A stretch of 49,583 nucleotides of DNA from Candidatus Parcubacteria bacterium (GCA_018669975.1 JABHSK010000009.1:115127-164709); one strand, 5' to 3'; shown: positions 16,202 through 24,502, counted from the first letter of the stretch. The notes: generated by a model from the letters alone, not told the origin. Program-made: numbers and translations.

Positions 16202-16419
16202 CTAGTCCTTCCAGATGAAATAGAGGAAGATGCAGAGAACGATGAAAAGGATGAATTGGAGGCCACCCCCAAGATACACGAAGAGTCCACCTAGGACGAT
16301 TGTTTGCCAGAATCCTTCAGGATTGGTCATGCCCTTGGCGGCTAAAATAGCCAGGTAGGAATACCGGCAACGCCGATGCAGACCAAGGAGGCGATGATTT
16401 TAAACAGAAAATCTTTCAC
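16202..16419 (-). pseudogene. Frameshifted small membrane protein
   Basis: GTG start behind AAGGAGC. Frame 1 reads MKDFLFKIIASLVCIGVAGI then PTWLF and a stop after 25 codons. A -1 shift near TTCCTACCTGG continues as LAILAAKGMTNPEGFWQTIV then LGGLFVYLGGGLQFILFIVL CIFLYFIWKD up to the TAG at 16202, followed at once by a good terminator. The whole span is 218 bases, one short of 73 codons. Intact, it would be a 72-aa two-helix membrane protein of the SD class. It is either a real one-base loss or an assembly error. Confidence 0.6.
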
Positions 16420-16444
16420 GACAAGCTCCTTTTTTAGGGTTTAT

Positions 16445-16894
16445 CTATTCGACAATTTTAGGGTATTCGATGACTGGTGTTTGATGAGTTATTTGCCCTT
16501 GGCGGTCATAAATGAAGAAGCAAAAGCCATCACCACCGCGGTATAAACCTAAGCTGGATCGAAGTAGGTTGGCGTTGATCCCTGCGTTGGGGTCTACCTG
16601 GCCATTATGATCTACATCAATAATAGCAATGTCTTCAGGGCGCCTGTAATATGCGTAGGGATCGCGGAATTTTTGCCAAAGATGCCGGATATCGAGCTCG
16701 CGTAGTAGCTCAGAAGCATTATTGAAAGTAAACTTATAACTATATACCAAGGAAGTAATTCGAGAGGCGTAATCTCGCATGATGTTGATTTTACGGGCTT
16801 GTTCTTGCTTTGTGCCTTGTTTAGCCAAAAACAGGGATAAAAGAACAACTAAAACCATCACAACCAAACAGATTATTGGTCCCAGGGAATTCAT
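16445..16894 (-). CDS. Membrane-anchored protein with C-terminal YDRQG motif
   Basis: 149 aa. One N-terminal transmembrane helix (IICLVVMVLVVLLSLFLA), then an extracytoplasmic domain. The DVDHNGQVDPN segment resembles an EF-hand/dockerin calcium loop but may simply be a turn. Near the end is GFCFFIYDRQGQITHQTPV, which resembles IATIFVWDRQGNVLYRQVV (gene at 27040) and EIYLVLWDRDGKIKLKRKL (gene at 27663). SD AAGGAG lies 8 bases before the ATG. Function unknown; together these look like a small family. Confidence 0.75.
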   Translation of the reverse strand: MNSLGPIICLVVMVLVVLLSLFLAKQGTKQEQARKINIMRDYASRITSLVYSYKFTFNNASELLRELDIRHLWQKFRDPYAYYRRPEDIAIIDVDHNGQVDPNAGINANLLRSSLGLYRGGDGFCFFIYDRQGQITHQTPVIEYPKIVE

Positions 16895-16973
16895 GTGTAC
16901 TCCTTTTCATTGGTTGAAATGTACTAAGCGAATAAATTATGTTGTCATAAAAGAACTCAAATGTCAATAAGTA

Positions 16974-17002
16974 TTGACAATAACCATGTTTTGAGGTTAA
17001 AT
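16974..17002 (+). promoter_or_regulatory. Promoter of the phosphorylase gene
   Basis: TTGACA, 17 bases, TTAAAT, followed by AAGGAGG and the ATG at 17049. Confidence 0.65.
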
Positions 17003-17048
17003 AGTTTGATTGTTCGTTACAACCCATAACTTAACCAAGGAGGAAGAA

Positions 17049-17981
17049 ATGATCCAGTTGGACCCTACTATCAACACTGCTTTAATCGTAGGTACGGTTG
17101 GTGAAAAACCGGAAGATTTGCTGGCTGATTATGCTGGTATTTCTATTCGTCTATTAGGCGTTATTTTTACACCCTATGTGGTTGGTTGCAAGGCCACTCG
17201 TATTCCAGTGAATATTTATTTAGCTGAGGGCAGTGGTTTGAAATTTTATGTTATTGAGAGGCATCATTCAACTACTTATCCGCTTTATCCGCACGAGCTA
17301 CACAAAGAGATTTGTGCTTATATGTACGCACTGATTAAACTATTAGGCGTTAAGTTCATCATTTCTACCTCGGCTGTTGGCGGCCTTAATGGTAATAATT
17401 TCCGAGCAACCTTCACTAAGTTGAGTCGGGGCACCTTGGCGGTGCCAGGTAGTTTTGTTGATTTGGCTGGAGTGCCCATAACCTTTGCTACCGATGACTG
17501 GAATCGTAATGCTGAATTCAAGCTACACGAAGGTCATCAGTCTGTTAATGATGCTGTTTGTCCAGCGCTACTTAATATGTTGGAGCATAGCCCAGTCTTG
17601 ACCAGTCGGCGGAGCATCGTTGCTACCACTATTGGGCCTCACTTTGAGAGCAAAGCAGAGGTAGACTTCTATTATAGAGTAGTTCACGCGGATTTTTTGG
17701 GTATGCACACCTTGATTAAAGAGTGGAAATTGGTAGTCCAGGTTCCCAATGTGCATTTCTTGCCTATTGTCCATGTCACCAATATGCCCCTGGAAGACAA
17801 AGACGAGGAGACGACTGGTGATCATGTTGAAAAAGCTGCTAGCAATAGCAACGGCATGATGCTTGATCAAGTTTTTCGAGTGATGCGCGGCATCAACGAA
17901 ACCCCGCAGCTTGGCTGTATTTGTAGAGGCAGGGGAGACATCTTTGATCATTTGGAACCTAAGCATCCAGTGACTAGTTAA
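17049..17981 (+). CDS. Purine nucleoside / methylthioadenosine phosphorylase family protein
   Basis: 310 aa from the ATG placed 5 bases after AAGGAGGA; the ORF-track start 13 codons upstream precedes this SD and is rejected. Family motifs are present: FIISTSAVGGLNG (MTAP/PNP active-site loop), GTLAVPGSFVDLAG, and ATTIGPHFESKAEVDFYYRVVHADFLGM, which matches the GPRFETPAEI...GADVVGM block of class II phosphorylases. The enzymes split nucleosides with phosphate for purine or methylthioadenosine salvage. The substrate is unclear because the catalytic C-terminal part is divergent. It is an SD-class gene with higher G+C than the trx genes beside it, so transfer is possible. Confidence 0.8.
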   Translation: MIQLDPTINTALIVGTVGEKPEDLLADYAGISIRLLGVIFTPYVVGCKATRIPVNIYLAEGSGLKFYVIERHHSTTYPLYPHELHKEICAYMYALIKLLGVKFIISTSAVGGLNGNNFRATFTKLSRGTLAVPGSFVDLAGVPITFATDDWNRNAEFKLHEGHQSVNDAVCPALLNMLEHSPVLTSRRSIVATTIGPHFESKAEVDFYYRVVHADFLGMHTLIKEWKLVVQVPNVHFLPIVHVTNMPLEDKDEETTGDHVEKAASNSNGMMLDQVFRVMRGINETPQLGCICRGRGDIFDHLEPKHPVTS

Positions 17982-17997
17982 GTTATAAATTTATCGA

Positions 17998-18026
17998 CCC
18001 TACACTATTTCGTGTAGGGTTTTTTG
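17998..18026 (+). terminator. Intrinsic terminator (repeated sequence)
   Basis: CCCTACAC TATTTC GTGTAGGG with T6. Almost the same sequence (one base different over 32) ends the operon at 28088. Confidence 0.9.
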
Positions 18027-18027
18027 T

Positions 18028-18056
18028 TTGACAAATAAAGGGGTACATGATATTAT
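18028..18056 (+). promoter_or_regulatory. Promoter of csoR-like gene
   Basis: TTGACA, 17 bases, TATTAT. The predicted start near 18063 leaves only about 10-15 bases before the ATG, so the mRNA is almost leaderless. Confidence 0.8.
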
Positions 18057-18057
18057 A

Positions 18058-18072
18058 TACCCATATAGGGTA
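18058..18072 (+). promoter_or_regulatory. Likely CsoR-type operator
   Basis: TACCC ATATA GGGTA inverted repeat at the transcription start, with a further GGGTA just downstream and GGGGTAC upstream. CsoR/CstR operators are G/C-tract repeats of this kind. It implies autorepression. Confidence 0.6.
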
Positions 18073-18338
18073 TGGGTATGAAAAAAAATTGTGATCCAAA
18101 AAAAATAACTGTACAATTGCGCCGCATAGAGGGGCAGGTTCGAGCTGTAGAGAGAATGTATAATGAAAAGCGGGACATAGAAGAGATTGTAAGAGTGGTT
18201 AAGGCAGCTCGTTCTTCTTTAGATTCTGTCACCAAGTTATTGGTAGATGATAAAGTGTCCGGTTGCTATGATGGTAAAAAAGTGGTAAAAAAACAAGAGT
18301 TAAGTCAATTAATCAAGGTATTATTTGATATTACATAA
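18072..18338 (+). CDS. CsoR/RcnR/FrmR-family transcriptional repressor
   Basis: 88 aa (a start at 18078 gives 86). The DUF156 core VQLRRIEGQVRAVERMYNEKRDIEEIVRVVKAARSSLDSVTKLLVDDKVSGC is clear. Canonical CsoR metal ligands are Cys, His and Cys; here the first Cys position reads D/I (EKRDIEEIV) and the His position is changed (DDKVSGC), leaving only the last Cys. It may therefore sense something other than copper, such as a thiol, persulfide or aldehyde. It is followed 31 bases later by trxA-trxB, which fits a thiol-redox role. No SD. Confidence 0.88.
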   Translation: MGMKKNCDPKKITVQLRRIEGQVRAVERMYNEKRDIEEIVRVVKAARSSLDSVTKLLVDDKVSGCYDGKKVVKKQELSQLIKVLFDIT

Positions 18339-18369
18339 TTAATTAAATGAATAATTAATCAACAAGCAT

Positions 18370-18693
18370 ATGGCAGTAGAATTAACAGACAAAAATTTTA
18401 ACGAGGAGATTAAAGAATTTAAGGGCGTAGCCCTAGTAGATTTTTGGGCTCCTTGGTGTGGACCATGTAAAATGCAAGGACCAATCATTGAAGAGGTCTC
18501 CGAAGAATTTAAAGGTAAGGATAACATCAAGATTTCCAAGCTCAATGTAGATGAAAATCAGCAGACAGCTAGTGAATTTCAAGTTATGAGTATTCCTACT
18601 TTAAAGATTTTTAAAGATGGTAAAGCGATCGAGGATATGGTCGGCTTACAAAGCAAAGAATCTTTAATAGAAAAAATTAATAAGAACTTATAA
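18370..18693 (+). CDS. trxA: Thioredoxin
   Basis: 107 aa, standard length. The redox site WCGPC is at residues 29-33, with the cis-Pro motif SIPTLKIFKDGK. It reduces protein disulfides and is recycled by TrxB, encoded 9 bases downstream. The csoR-like gene upstream may regulate the group. No SD; ATG follows AAGCAT. Confidence 0.97.
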   Translation: MAVELTDKNFNEEIKEFKGVALVDFWAPWCGPCKMQGPIIEEVSEEFKGKDNIKISKLNVDENQQTASEFQVMSIPTLKIFKDGKAIEDMVGLQSKESLIEKINKNL

Positions 18694-18702
18694 AATAATT
18701 AT

Positions 18703-19656
18703 ATGGAAGACAAAGTTTATGATGTGGTCATTATAGGTGGTGGCCCATCTGGTTTGACGGCAGCCATTTATACTACACGCCGTTCATTAAAGACTTTGGT
18801 AATTTCCAAAGACATTGGTGGTCAGCTTTCTTTAACGGATGATGTAGAAAATTATCCTGGCTTTGAATCTATTGAAGGGCTAACTTTATCGCAGAAATTT
18901 CAACAGCAAGCAGCTAAGACTGGTGCGGAGTTTTTGTTTGAGGAAGTAGTCAATATAGAAAAAGCAAACGGCAATGGTTTTCTAGTAAAGACTGTTAGTG
19001 GTAAAGAAATTAAAGCTAAAAGTTTGATATTAGGTTTTGGTTTGACCCCGCGCAATCTAGAAGTGCCGGGTGAGAAAGAATTAACCGGCAAAGGTGTTAG
19101 TTATTGTGCTACCTGTGATGGACCACTTTATCGTGGTAAGACCACAATAGTGGTTGGTGGTGGAAATGCAGCTTTAGATGCAGCTGAGTACTTAAGTAAG
19201 GTTGCTAAGCAGGTTTATTTAATCCATCGTCGTGATGAATTTAGAGGCGAGAAGGTGTTGGTTGATCAGGTTAAGGCAGCTGAGAATGTAAAAATTATTT
19301 ATAATTCCAATACTGTTGAAATTAAAGGCACAGACAGGGTGGAGGGTCTGGTTTATAAAACCAACGATGGTCAGGAGCATGAATTACAAGCAGAGGGTGT
19401 ATTTGTTGAGATTGGTCATATAGCTAAAACAGCTTGGTTAGAAGGCTTGATTGATATTAATGAGCGTAAAGAAATAATGATTTCTGCCGATTGTGAAACA
19501 AGTCAGCCGGGTATTTTTGCTGCTGGTGATGTCACTCAGATTACCTATAAGCAAGCCGTGATATCTGCTGGTGAAGGTGCTAAAGCAGGCCTGCAGGCTT
19601 ATAAGTATTTACAAGGAGATAAACCATTAACGCCAGACTGGACACCAAAGAAATAA
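18703..19656 (+). CDS. trxB: Thioredoxin reductase
   Basis: 317 aa. FAD-binding GGGPSG near residue 12, redox pair CATCD at about 135-138, second nucleotide-binding motif GGGNAALDAAEYL near 153, and the C-terminal FAD motif GIFAAGDVTQITYKQAV. It moves electrons from NADPH to thioredoxin, or perhaps from another donor: the NADPH-contacting segment IHRRDEFRGEK is mostly conserved. Directly after trxA. Confidence 0.97.
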   Translation: MEDKVYDVVIIGGGPSGLTAAIYTTRRSLKTLVISKDIGGQLSLTDDVENYPGFESIEGLTLSQKFQQQAAKTGAEFLFEEVVNIEKANGNGFLVKTVSGKEIKAKSLILGFGLTPRNLEVPGEKELTGKGVSYCATCDGPLYRGKTTIVVGGGNAALDAAEYLSKVAKQVYLIHRRDEFRGEKVLVDQVKAAENVKIIYNSNTVEIKGTDRVEGLVYKTNDGQEHELQAEGVFVEIGHIAKTAWLEGLIDINERKEIMISADCETSQPGIFAAGDVTQITYKQAVISAGEGAKAGLQAYKYLQGDKPLTPDWTPKK

Positions 19657-19668
19657 TACAATAAATAT

Positions 19669-20898
19669 ATGAATGCATACGACAATGCTTTGCGGCAACT
19701 AGAAAAGGCTGCCAAGCTTATAAAATTAGATAAGGAAGTAGTAGCTAGATTGAGTGCTCCAGAAAAAGTAGCCATGGCTAGCCTGCCAGTAAAAATGGAT
19801 GATGGTAGTCTACAAATATTTCAGGGATACCGAGTGCAATATAATAGTGCTCGCGGTCCATATAAAGGTGGAATTCGCTTTCATCCCCAGGTTGATTTAG
19901 ACGAAGTTAAAGCACTAGCATTTTGGATGGCTATTAAATGTGCAGTTGTCGATATTCCTATGGGCGGTGGCAAAGGTGGAGTAGTAGTAAATCCCAAGTC
20001 GCTTAGTCAAAGTGAGCTGGAGAAGCTGGCTCGTACTTGGATTAGATCTTTTCGAGATATAGTTGGACCAGAAAAAGATATTCCAGCTCCAGATGTTTAT
20101 ACTAATCCGCAGATTATGGCCTGGATGGCTGATGAATATTCCCAGTTAGTTGGTAAACCATCACTAGGGGTTGTGACCGGCAAGCCACTAGAATTTGGTG
20201 GATCTAAAGGTAGAGAATCTGCCACAGCCATGGGTGGATTTTATATTTTGCAGGAAGCTGTAAAAGAGCAGAATTTAGAACCAAAAAAATTAAAGGTTGC
20301 TATTCAAGGTTTTGGTAATGCTGGCAGTATTATGGCTAAGTTGCTTTATGATGCTGGTTATAAAGTAGTTGCTTTGGCTGACTCCAAGGGCATGATTTAT
20401 AATTCACGTGGATTTAATATTGATAAAGTAATTGAACATAAGCGCACTAAGAAAAGTATTAGAACTTTTCCTGGTGCTAAGAAAATTACCACTGAAGAAT
20501 TCTTTGCACTTAAGATTGATGTATTGGTGCCAGCTGCTTTGGAAAATCAAATTACTAAAGATAACGCCGAGGATATACAAGCTGGGATTATAGTAGAGCT
20601 TGCCAATGGACCAACCACGCCAGAAGCAGATGATATTTTGTACGAGAATAAAGTTGTGGTAATTCCAGATGTGCTAGCTAATGCCGGCGGGGTGACAGTA
20701 TCCTATTTTGAATGGCTACAAAATACCAGTCATAACTATTGGAGTGAAGAAGAAGTTGACAAGGAGCTTAGAGAGAGAATGATCCCGGCTTGGCAGGCTA
20801 TTTCCCAGGCAGCCGAGGAGTATAAAATAGATTTACGTACAGCAGCATTTATTGTGGCTCTAGATAGATTAGCCAAGGCTATTAAAATAAAAAATTAA
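19669..20898 (+). CDS. gdhA: Glutamate dehydrogenase family protein
   Basis: 409 aa. The substrate site KGGIRFHPQVDLDEVKALAFWMAIKCAVVDIPMGGGKGG is the Glu/Leu/Phe/Val dehydrogenase signature, with the catalytic Lys in PMGGGKGG and Asp in DIPAPDVYT. A Rossmann fold follows (VAIQGFGNAGSIMAKLLYDAGYKVVALADSKG). The length fits the short hexameric GDH. It interconverts glutamate and 2-oxoglutarate and may supply NAD(P)H. 12 bases after trxB. Confidence 0.93.
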   Translation: MNAYDNALRQLEKAAKLIKLDKEVVARLSAPEKVAMASLPVKMDDGSLQIFQGYRVQYNSARGPYKGGIRFHPQVDLDEVKALAFWMAIKCAVVDIPMGGGKGGVVVNPKSLSQSELEKLARTWIRSFRDIVGPEKDIPAPDVYTNPQIMAWMADEYSQLVGKPSLGVVTGKPLEFGGSKGRESATAMGGFYILQEAVKEQNLEPKKLKVAIQGFGNAGSIMAKLLYDAGYKVVALADSKGMIYNSRGFNIDKVIEHKRTKKSIRTFPGAKKITTEEFFALKIDVLVPAALENQITKDNAEDIQAGIIVELANGPTTPEADDILYENKVVVIPDVLANAGGVTVSYFEWLQNTSHNYWSEEEVDKELRERMIPAWQAISQAAEEYKIDLRTAAFIVALDRLAKAIKIKN

Positions 20899-20910
20899 AG
20901 TAAATAAAAG

Positions 20911-20937
20911 CAACCCCGCTATACGCGGGGTTTTTTG
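20911..20937 (+). terminator. Terminator after gdhA
   Basis: AACCCCGC TATAC GCGGGGTT hairpin with T6. Confidence 0.92.
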
Positions 20938-20941
20938 ATTG

Positions 20942-20974
20942 AAAAAAAACGGGCTAACGACGTTGCGTTAGCCC
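20942..20974 (-). terminator. Leftward terminator of the AAA+ operon
   Basis: GGGCTAACG/CGTTAGCCC hairpin with a T8 tract on the minus strand. Confidence 0.88.
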
Positions 20975-21022
20975 ATATTCACTCAAGTTGAGCGATGATA
21001 AAAAGAACAATTTTTCTGATAT

Positions 21023-22732
21023 TTATTTGTGGAGCGCCCATTTGAGCTCCTCGATTCTCTGCCGAATAGCGCCCGACTCCATGTCCCGATACTTGGTGGG
21101 TAGGAGTTGAGGGTAGGAGCAGTGAAGGGCGGCGACCAGAGCTTGGAACTCTCGTTGCTGCACAATTGACTTGCTCGCTTGCCAGTTCTGCAGAACCTCG
21201 GCAATAGTTATGTCTTGATGAGCCTTACGAGAGGCCAACATTTCTTTGATCAGATCGCGGTAATCGCGAGCCGAGTAATGCTTAGTCTGCTCGAGTACGT
21301 CAGCAACTTCATCATCTCCGAGAGTGAGCTTCTTGCGAGCAAACATCTCAGCGACGAAATCACGACGCTCATCACCTTCCAGATCAAATATCGGAATCTG
21401 GATGGGGGAACGACTTTTGATGTCCGGATCGAGTTCGTCCGGACGGGAAGTCATCATGCCCCATAGGACTTTGCCAAAGTAGCGAGGATCACCCATCATC
21501 TTGATGATGTTGCCGGCCAGCCGTTTTTCAGTGGCATGCGCGTCAGCGTCATGCACACTACCAAAGGCTGTGTGGGCTTCATCGACCAGGATGAGGACCT
21601 TACCTAGAACCGCGATGTTGGAGCGTAGTAGCTCAAACAGCTTATCGGTTCCACCAAAGTCCGAGCTACGGATATTGGCCAACTCGATTACCACCCGGCC
21701 AGAGGCACAGGCATAGGCTTCGAGTTGGAAGCTTTTGCCACCACCGTTTGGTCCGGAGACCAGAATGGCGGAAATAGCTGTTTCCGGATCTTCACAGCGT
21801 TCGAAAACGCTTCTGAATATTTCGCCGGTTCCTTTATGGCCGACGACATCGGTTGGTGTGTGATGCGGATACTTGATGTTGATGGCAGTACTCATCTTGG
21901 CTTCCAGAATCGTATTGACCTCAGCTACGACTTGGCTACGGGTGACAGGGTCACCAGTAGCTTCAGAAGAAAGCATCAGATCACGGATACTGGAGAGTGT
22001 TAGGCCGGCAGTATCTTCGACGAAGCGCGATAGGCCAGACTCAAGTTGAATACTGGAATGACCAGCAATTGTTTTGTCGGCACACAGCTGGCGTTGAGCA
22101 CTTTCCGGAAGTTCTACTTCGATGTGTTCCGTAGCCGGTAAGGCTAGGATTTTCGAATTGACTTCCGAACGAGTGTCACTAATCAGGATGATTAGAGCTG
22201 AGCTGTCAGCAAACAAAGGATCACCAATCCAGTTGAGGAAAAAGACCAGGCGTTGCCTATCGATTTCCGACAGGCGATCGAAATCGCCACGAGGGAAAAG
22301 CGAACCAGAATATTGCACGATGAGGCACAGAGGTTTGACCTCTTTATCTATCCGTCGGAAGCGGACAGTACTGTCGGACATTCCCTTGATCGCAGTTAGA
22401 GCTGCTAGGGGACTGTTGACGGTTTGTCCAAGCATTCTTTGGAAAGATCTTTTGCGAGCATCAGTGACGTTGCCGTCATCTTTGGATTCGCAAAGCATCA
22501 TCATATTTTCCTGGTCAACTTTGTCATAGAAGCTGACACCAGTCGCCGTATCCAGGCGGACCAGATTGAAGTTGGCAGCTAACTCTTGGTACAGCTTTTG
22601 CTCCAAGCGGAGAAAGCGACCAGAGGGCTCGTGCCAGAACATGTCCAACACATTGCCAGTCAACAGGGTCACATTTTTACGACGATTATTATAAGCGCGA
22701 CGCAGGCTAGTGAGGAAAGGAAGTTCGCTCAT
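21023..22732 (-). CDS. AAA+ ATPase with degenerate N-terminal AAA-like domain
   Basis: 569 aa from the ATG that overlaps the ABC gene's stop (TAATG), with GGAGG about 12 bases upstream; the ORF-track start 8 codons earlier is less likely. The C-terminal half is a clear AAA+ module: P-loop SGPNGGGKS near residue 325, Walker B VLILVDEAH near 377, MMTSRPDELDPDIKSR (sensor/Arg finger region), and a helical lid (FVAEMFARKKLTLGDDEVADVLEQT). Residues 15-250 look like an older AAA domain without a P-loop (NVTLLTGNVLDMF...ALIILISDTRSEVNSKIL...IEVELPESAQRQ). Function unknown. It is co-transcribed with an orphan ABC ATPase and a small membrane protein, so it may act on a membrane complex. Confidence 0.8.
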   Translation of the reverse strand: MSELPFLTSLRRAYNNRRKNVTLLTGNVLDMFWHEPSGRFLRLEQKLYQELAANFNLVRLDTATGVSFYDKVDQENMMMLCESKDDGNVTDARKRSFQRMLGQTVNSPLAALTAIKGMSDSTVRFRRIDKEVKPLCLIVQYSGSLFPRGDFDRLSEIDRQRLVFFLNWIGDPLFADSSALIILISDTRSEVNSKILALPATEHIEVELPESAQRQLCADKTIAGHSSIQLESGLSRFVEDTAGLTLSSIRDLMLSSEATGDPVTRSQVVAEVNTILEAKMSTAINIKYPHHTPTDVVGHKGTGEIFRSVFERCEDPETAISAILVSGPNGGGKSFQLEAYACASGRVVIELANIRSSDFGGTDKLFELLRSNIAVLGKVLILVDEAHTAFGSVHDADAHATEKRLAGNIIKMMGDPRYFGKVLWGMMTSRPDELDPDIKSRSPIQIPIFDLEGDERRDFVAEMFARKKLTLGDDEVADVLEQTKHYSARDYRDLIKEMLASRKAHQDITIAEVLQNWQASKSIVQQREFQALVAALHCSYPQLLPTKYRDMESGAIRQRIEELKWALHK

Positions 22733-23787
22733 TAGGTCGTACCTCCATTTCTCCAATCATGCACCGGGTGGACAGAGTCCGGGTGGTCCATGGCAAAGTC
22801 TGCTAGGTTTTGCAAGTGCTTCTTGTCAAAGCCTTCACGCTTAACTTCTACGTGATTTTCGACGAACCAGGGAGATTTCTGGAAACCAGTATCTCGTGGA
22901 TAGTCGAAGGGCACTTCCAGATCCTTAACGATCTTGGCGCCCCTGGCTTTTTGGCCAGCTTCGTCGGTATAGAATTGCGACAGGACGATCACTCGCCGAC
23001 CTAGGGTAAATCCCTCTTCCAAGTCATGGGTGACGAAGAAGATAGTCATACCGGTTTCCTGCCAGATTTTCTGAGCCAACTCGCCTGTTTGCTGCCGGGT
23101 GGCAGGATCCAGGGCGCTGAATGGCTCATCCATCAGCAGGATGCGGGGGTTCATGATTAGGGCCTGAGCAATAGCTACACGCTGTTGCATGCCACCAGAA
23201 AGCTCATCGGGCTTCTTGTGTGCGTCGTCGGGAGCCAACTCCACGCGGTCGATGTACTCCAAGGCCATCTTTTCATACTGCTCTTTCTTGAGCCAGTACT
23301 TAGGGACGAACCAGCGGAGGAAATACTGCCACATGTTGAAGTCTTCCCACTCTAGGCCGATATAGATATTCTGCGATACAGTCAGATGATTGAACAGAGA
23401 ATACTTCTGCCAGACAATGCCTCTCTGGCGGTCAGCGCCAAAGGAAGGATTGCCGGCAATGTCTACCGTGCCGTTAGTGGGTTTTTCCATGCCCAGGATT
23501 AGGCGCAGCAAGGTGCTCTTGCCACAGCCGGACGGACCAACCACAGTAACGAAGTCACCCTCGCGAACATTCAGGTGAAGGTTGTTGAGGACTCGTTTTC
23601 TTGACGGGACTTGTGCCTGAAAAACAGGAAGAGAGCGAGGATTACGACCAGACCGCCGATGATTTTGAAGATAAGCGGGATCAGATTGATACCCAGTCCC
23701 AGGGCAAGGCCGACCCCAAAGGGTATCAAGGTGCGCTTTTTCATTTTCTGGCTCCTTTTTGTTGGTGGTTGATGATATGAAGAACAA
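22732..23787 (-). CDS. Orphan ABC ATPase (NitT/TauT-like), unclear start
   Basis: Open frame of 351 codons. Walker A VGPSGCGKST near residue 84, signature LSGGMQQRVAIAQAL near 190, Walker B RILLMDEPFSALD and the H-loop FFVTHDLEEG make it an intact nucleotide-binding domain of the SsuB/TauB type. Similarity begins at about residue 63 (RKRVLNNLHLNVREGDF). Codons 1-60 are the out-of-frame reading of the 57-aa membrane gene, and no start codon lies between that gene's ATG and the ATPase core. The usual first 25 residues of the domain (beta strands and A-loop) are missing. Either a -1 frameshift makes a membrane-ATPase fusion or the N-terminus has been lost. No permease or binding protein is nearby. 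Confidence 0.75.
   Translation of the reverse strand: MFFISSTTNKKEPENEKAHLDTLWGRPCPGTGYQSDPAYLQNHRRSGRNPRSLPVFQAQVPSRKRVLNNLHLNVREGDFVTVVGPSGCGKSTLLRLILGMEKPTNGTVDIAGNPSFGADRQRGIVWQKYSLFNHLTVSQNIYIGLEWEDFNMWQYFLRWFVPKYWLKKEQYEKMALEYIDRVELAPDDAHKKPDELSGGMQQRVAIAQALIMNPRILLMDEPFSALDPATRQQTGELAQKIWQETGMTIFFVTHDLEEGFTLGRRVIVLSQFYTDEAGQKARGAKIVKDLEVPFDYPRDTGFQKSPWFVENHVEVKREGFDKKHLQNLADFAMDHPDSVHPVHDWRNGGTT
23571..23744 (-). CDS. Small membrane protein overlapping the ABC ATPase gene
   Basis: 57 aa, not in the ORF track. ATG 7 bases after AAGGAG. Sequence begins MKKRTLIPFGVGLALGLGIN and has two short or one long hydrophobic segment (LIPLIFKIIGGLVVILALFLFF), then a polar tail with RHKSRQENESS. It is the first gene behind a perfect TTGACA-N17-TATAAT promoter. 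Its last 30 bases overlap the ABC ATPase core in the -1 frame. It may anchor the ATPase to the membrane. Confidence 0.65.
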   Translation of the reverse strand: MKKRTLIPFGVGLALGLGINLIPLIFKIIGGLVVILALFLFFRHKSRQENESSTTFT

Positions 23788-23809
23788 TTTATAACGGATT
23801 TAACAAGGT

Positions 23810-23838
23810 ATTATAGGGTATATTTGCTAGTTTGTCAA
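23810..23838 (-). promoter_or_regulatory. Consensus promoter of the membrane/ABC/AAA+ operon
   Basis: Minus strand TTGACA, 17 bases, TATAAT: a perfect sigma70 match, followed by a 60-base leader and an SD. Confidence 0.9.
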
Positions 23839-23893
23839 TGATGTAATTGCTCTTTGTTTTGCTTGTTCGTTAAAAAAAGGTTAAAATATAAGC

Positions 23894-24475
23894 ATGAAAG
23901 GATATACTATTGGCATAGACGAAGCAGGTAGAGGTCCATTAGCTGGACCAATTGTAGCAGCCGCAGTACTTTTTCGTGGTTTAGACAAAGAACGACGGGT
24001 ATTAGATAAAGTATGTGACTCTAAGCTTTTGAGTGAAAAACAAAGGAGTGATTTATTTATTCCAATTATTAAGAATATGGCTTGGTCGGTATCGGTATTG
24101 GATAATGATTTTATAGATAAATACGGTATTCAATCAGCAAATGTACTAGTTTTTCAAGAGGTTTTGGATGATTTAAAAGGTATGGTTGATGAGCCAGTTA
24201 AAGTTTATGCTGATTATGTAGGTGGTGCAGAGCACTATATGCGGCACATTAGTTTTCATAAACATGGAGAAAGTAAGTATAAAGAAATAGCCGCAGCCTC
24301 TATTATAGCTAAGGTTTTTAGAGATCGTTTAATGGTGGAGTATGACCACACTTTTCCTCACTATGATTTTTGGTTGCATAAAGGTTATGGTACCAAGGGG
24401 CATTTTAATTCTTTGACTAAGTTTGGACCAAGTCCAATTCATAGGCGTAGCTTTTTAAAGAGTGCTAATATCTAG
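23894..24475 (+). CDS. rnhB: Ribonuclease HII
   Basis: 193 aa. GIDEAGRGPLAGP at residues 7-19 carries the catalytic Asp-Glu pair; further acidic residues are in CDSKLLSEKQR and VYADYVGG, and the C-terminal HKGYGTKGHFNSLTKFGPSPIHRRSF is typical. It removes RNA from DNA hybrids, including single ribonucleotides. No SD. It is divergent from the ABC/AAA+ operon. Confidence 0.96.
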   Translation: MKGYTIGIDEAGRGPLAGPIVAAAVLFRGLDKERRVLDKVCDSKLLSEKQRSDLFIPIIKNMAWSVSVLDNDFIDKYGIQSANVLVFQEVLDDLKGMVDEPVKVYADYVGGAEHYMRHISFHKHGESKYKEIAAASIIAKVFRDRLMVEYDHTFPHYDFWLHKGYGTKGHFNSLTKFGPSPIHRRSFLKSANI

Positions 24476-24502
24476 AATATTCTATAATTTTTTCAAATAA
24501 AA

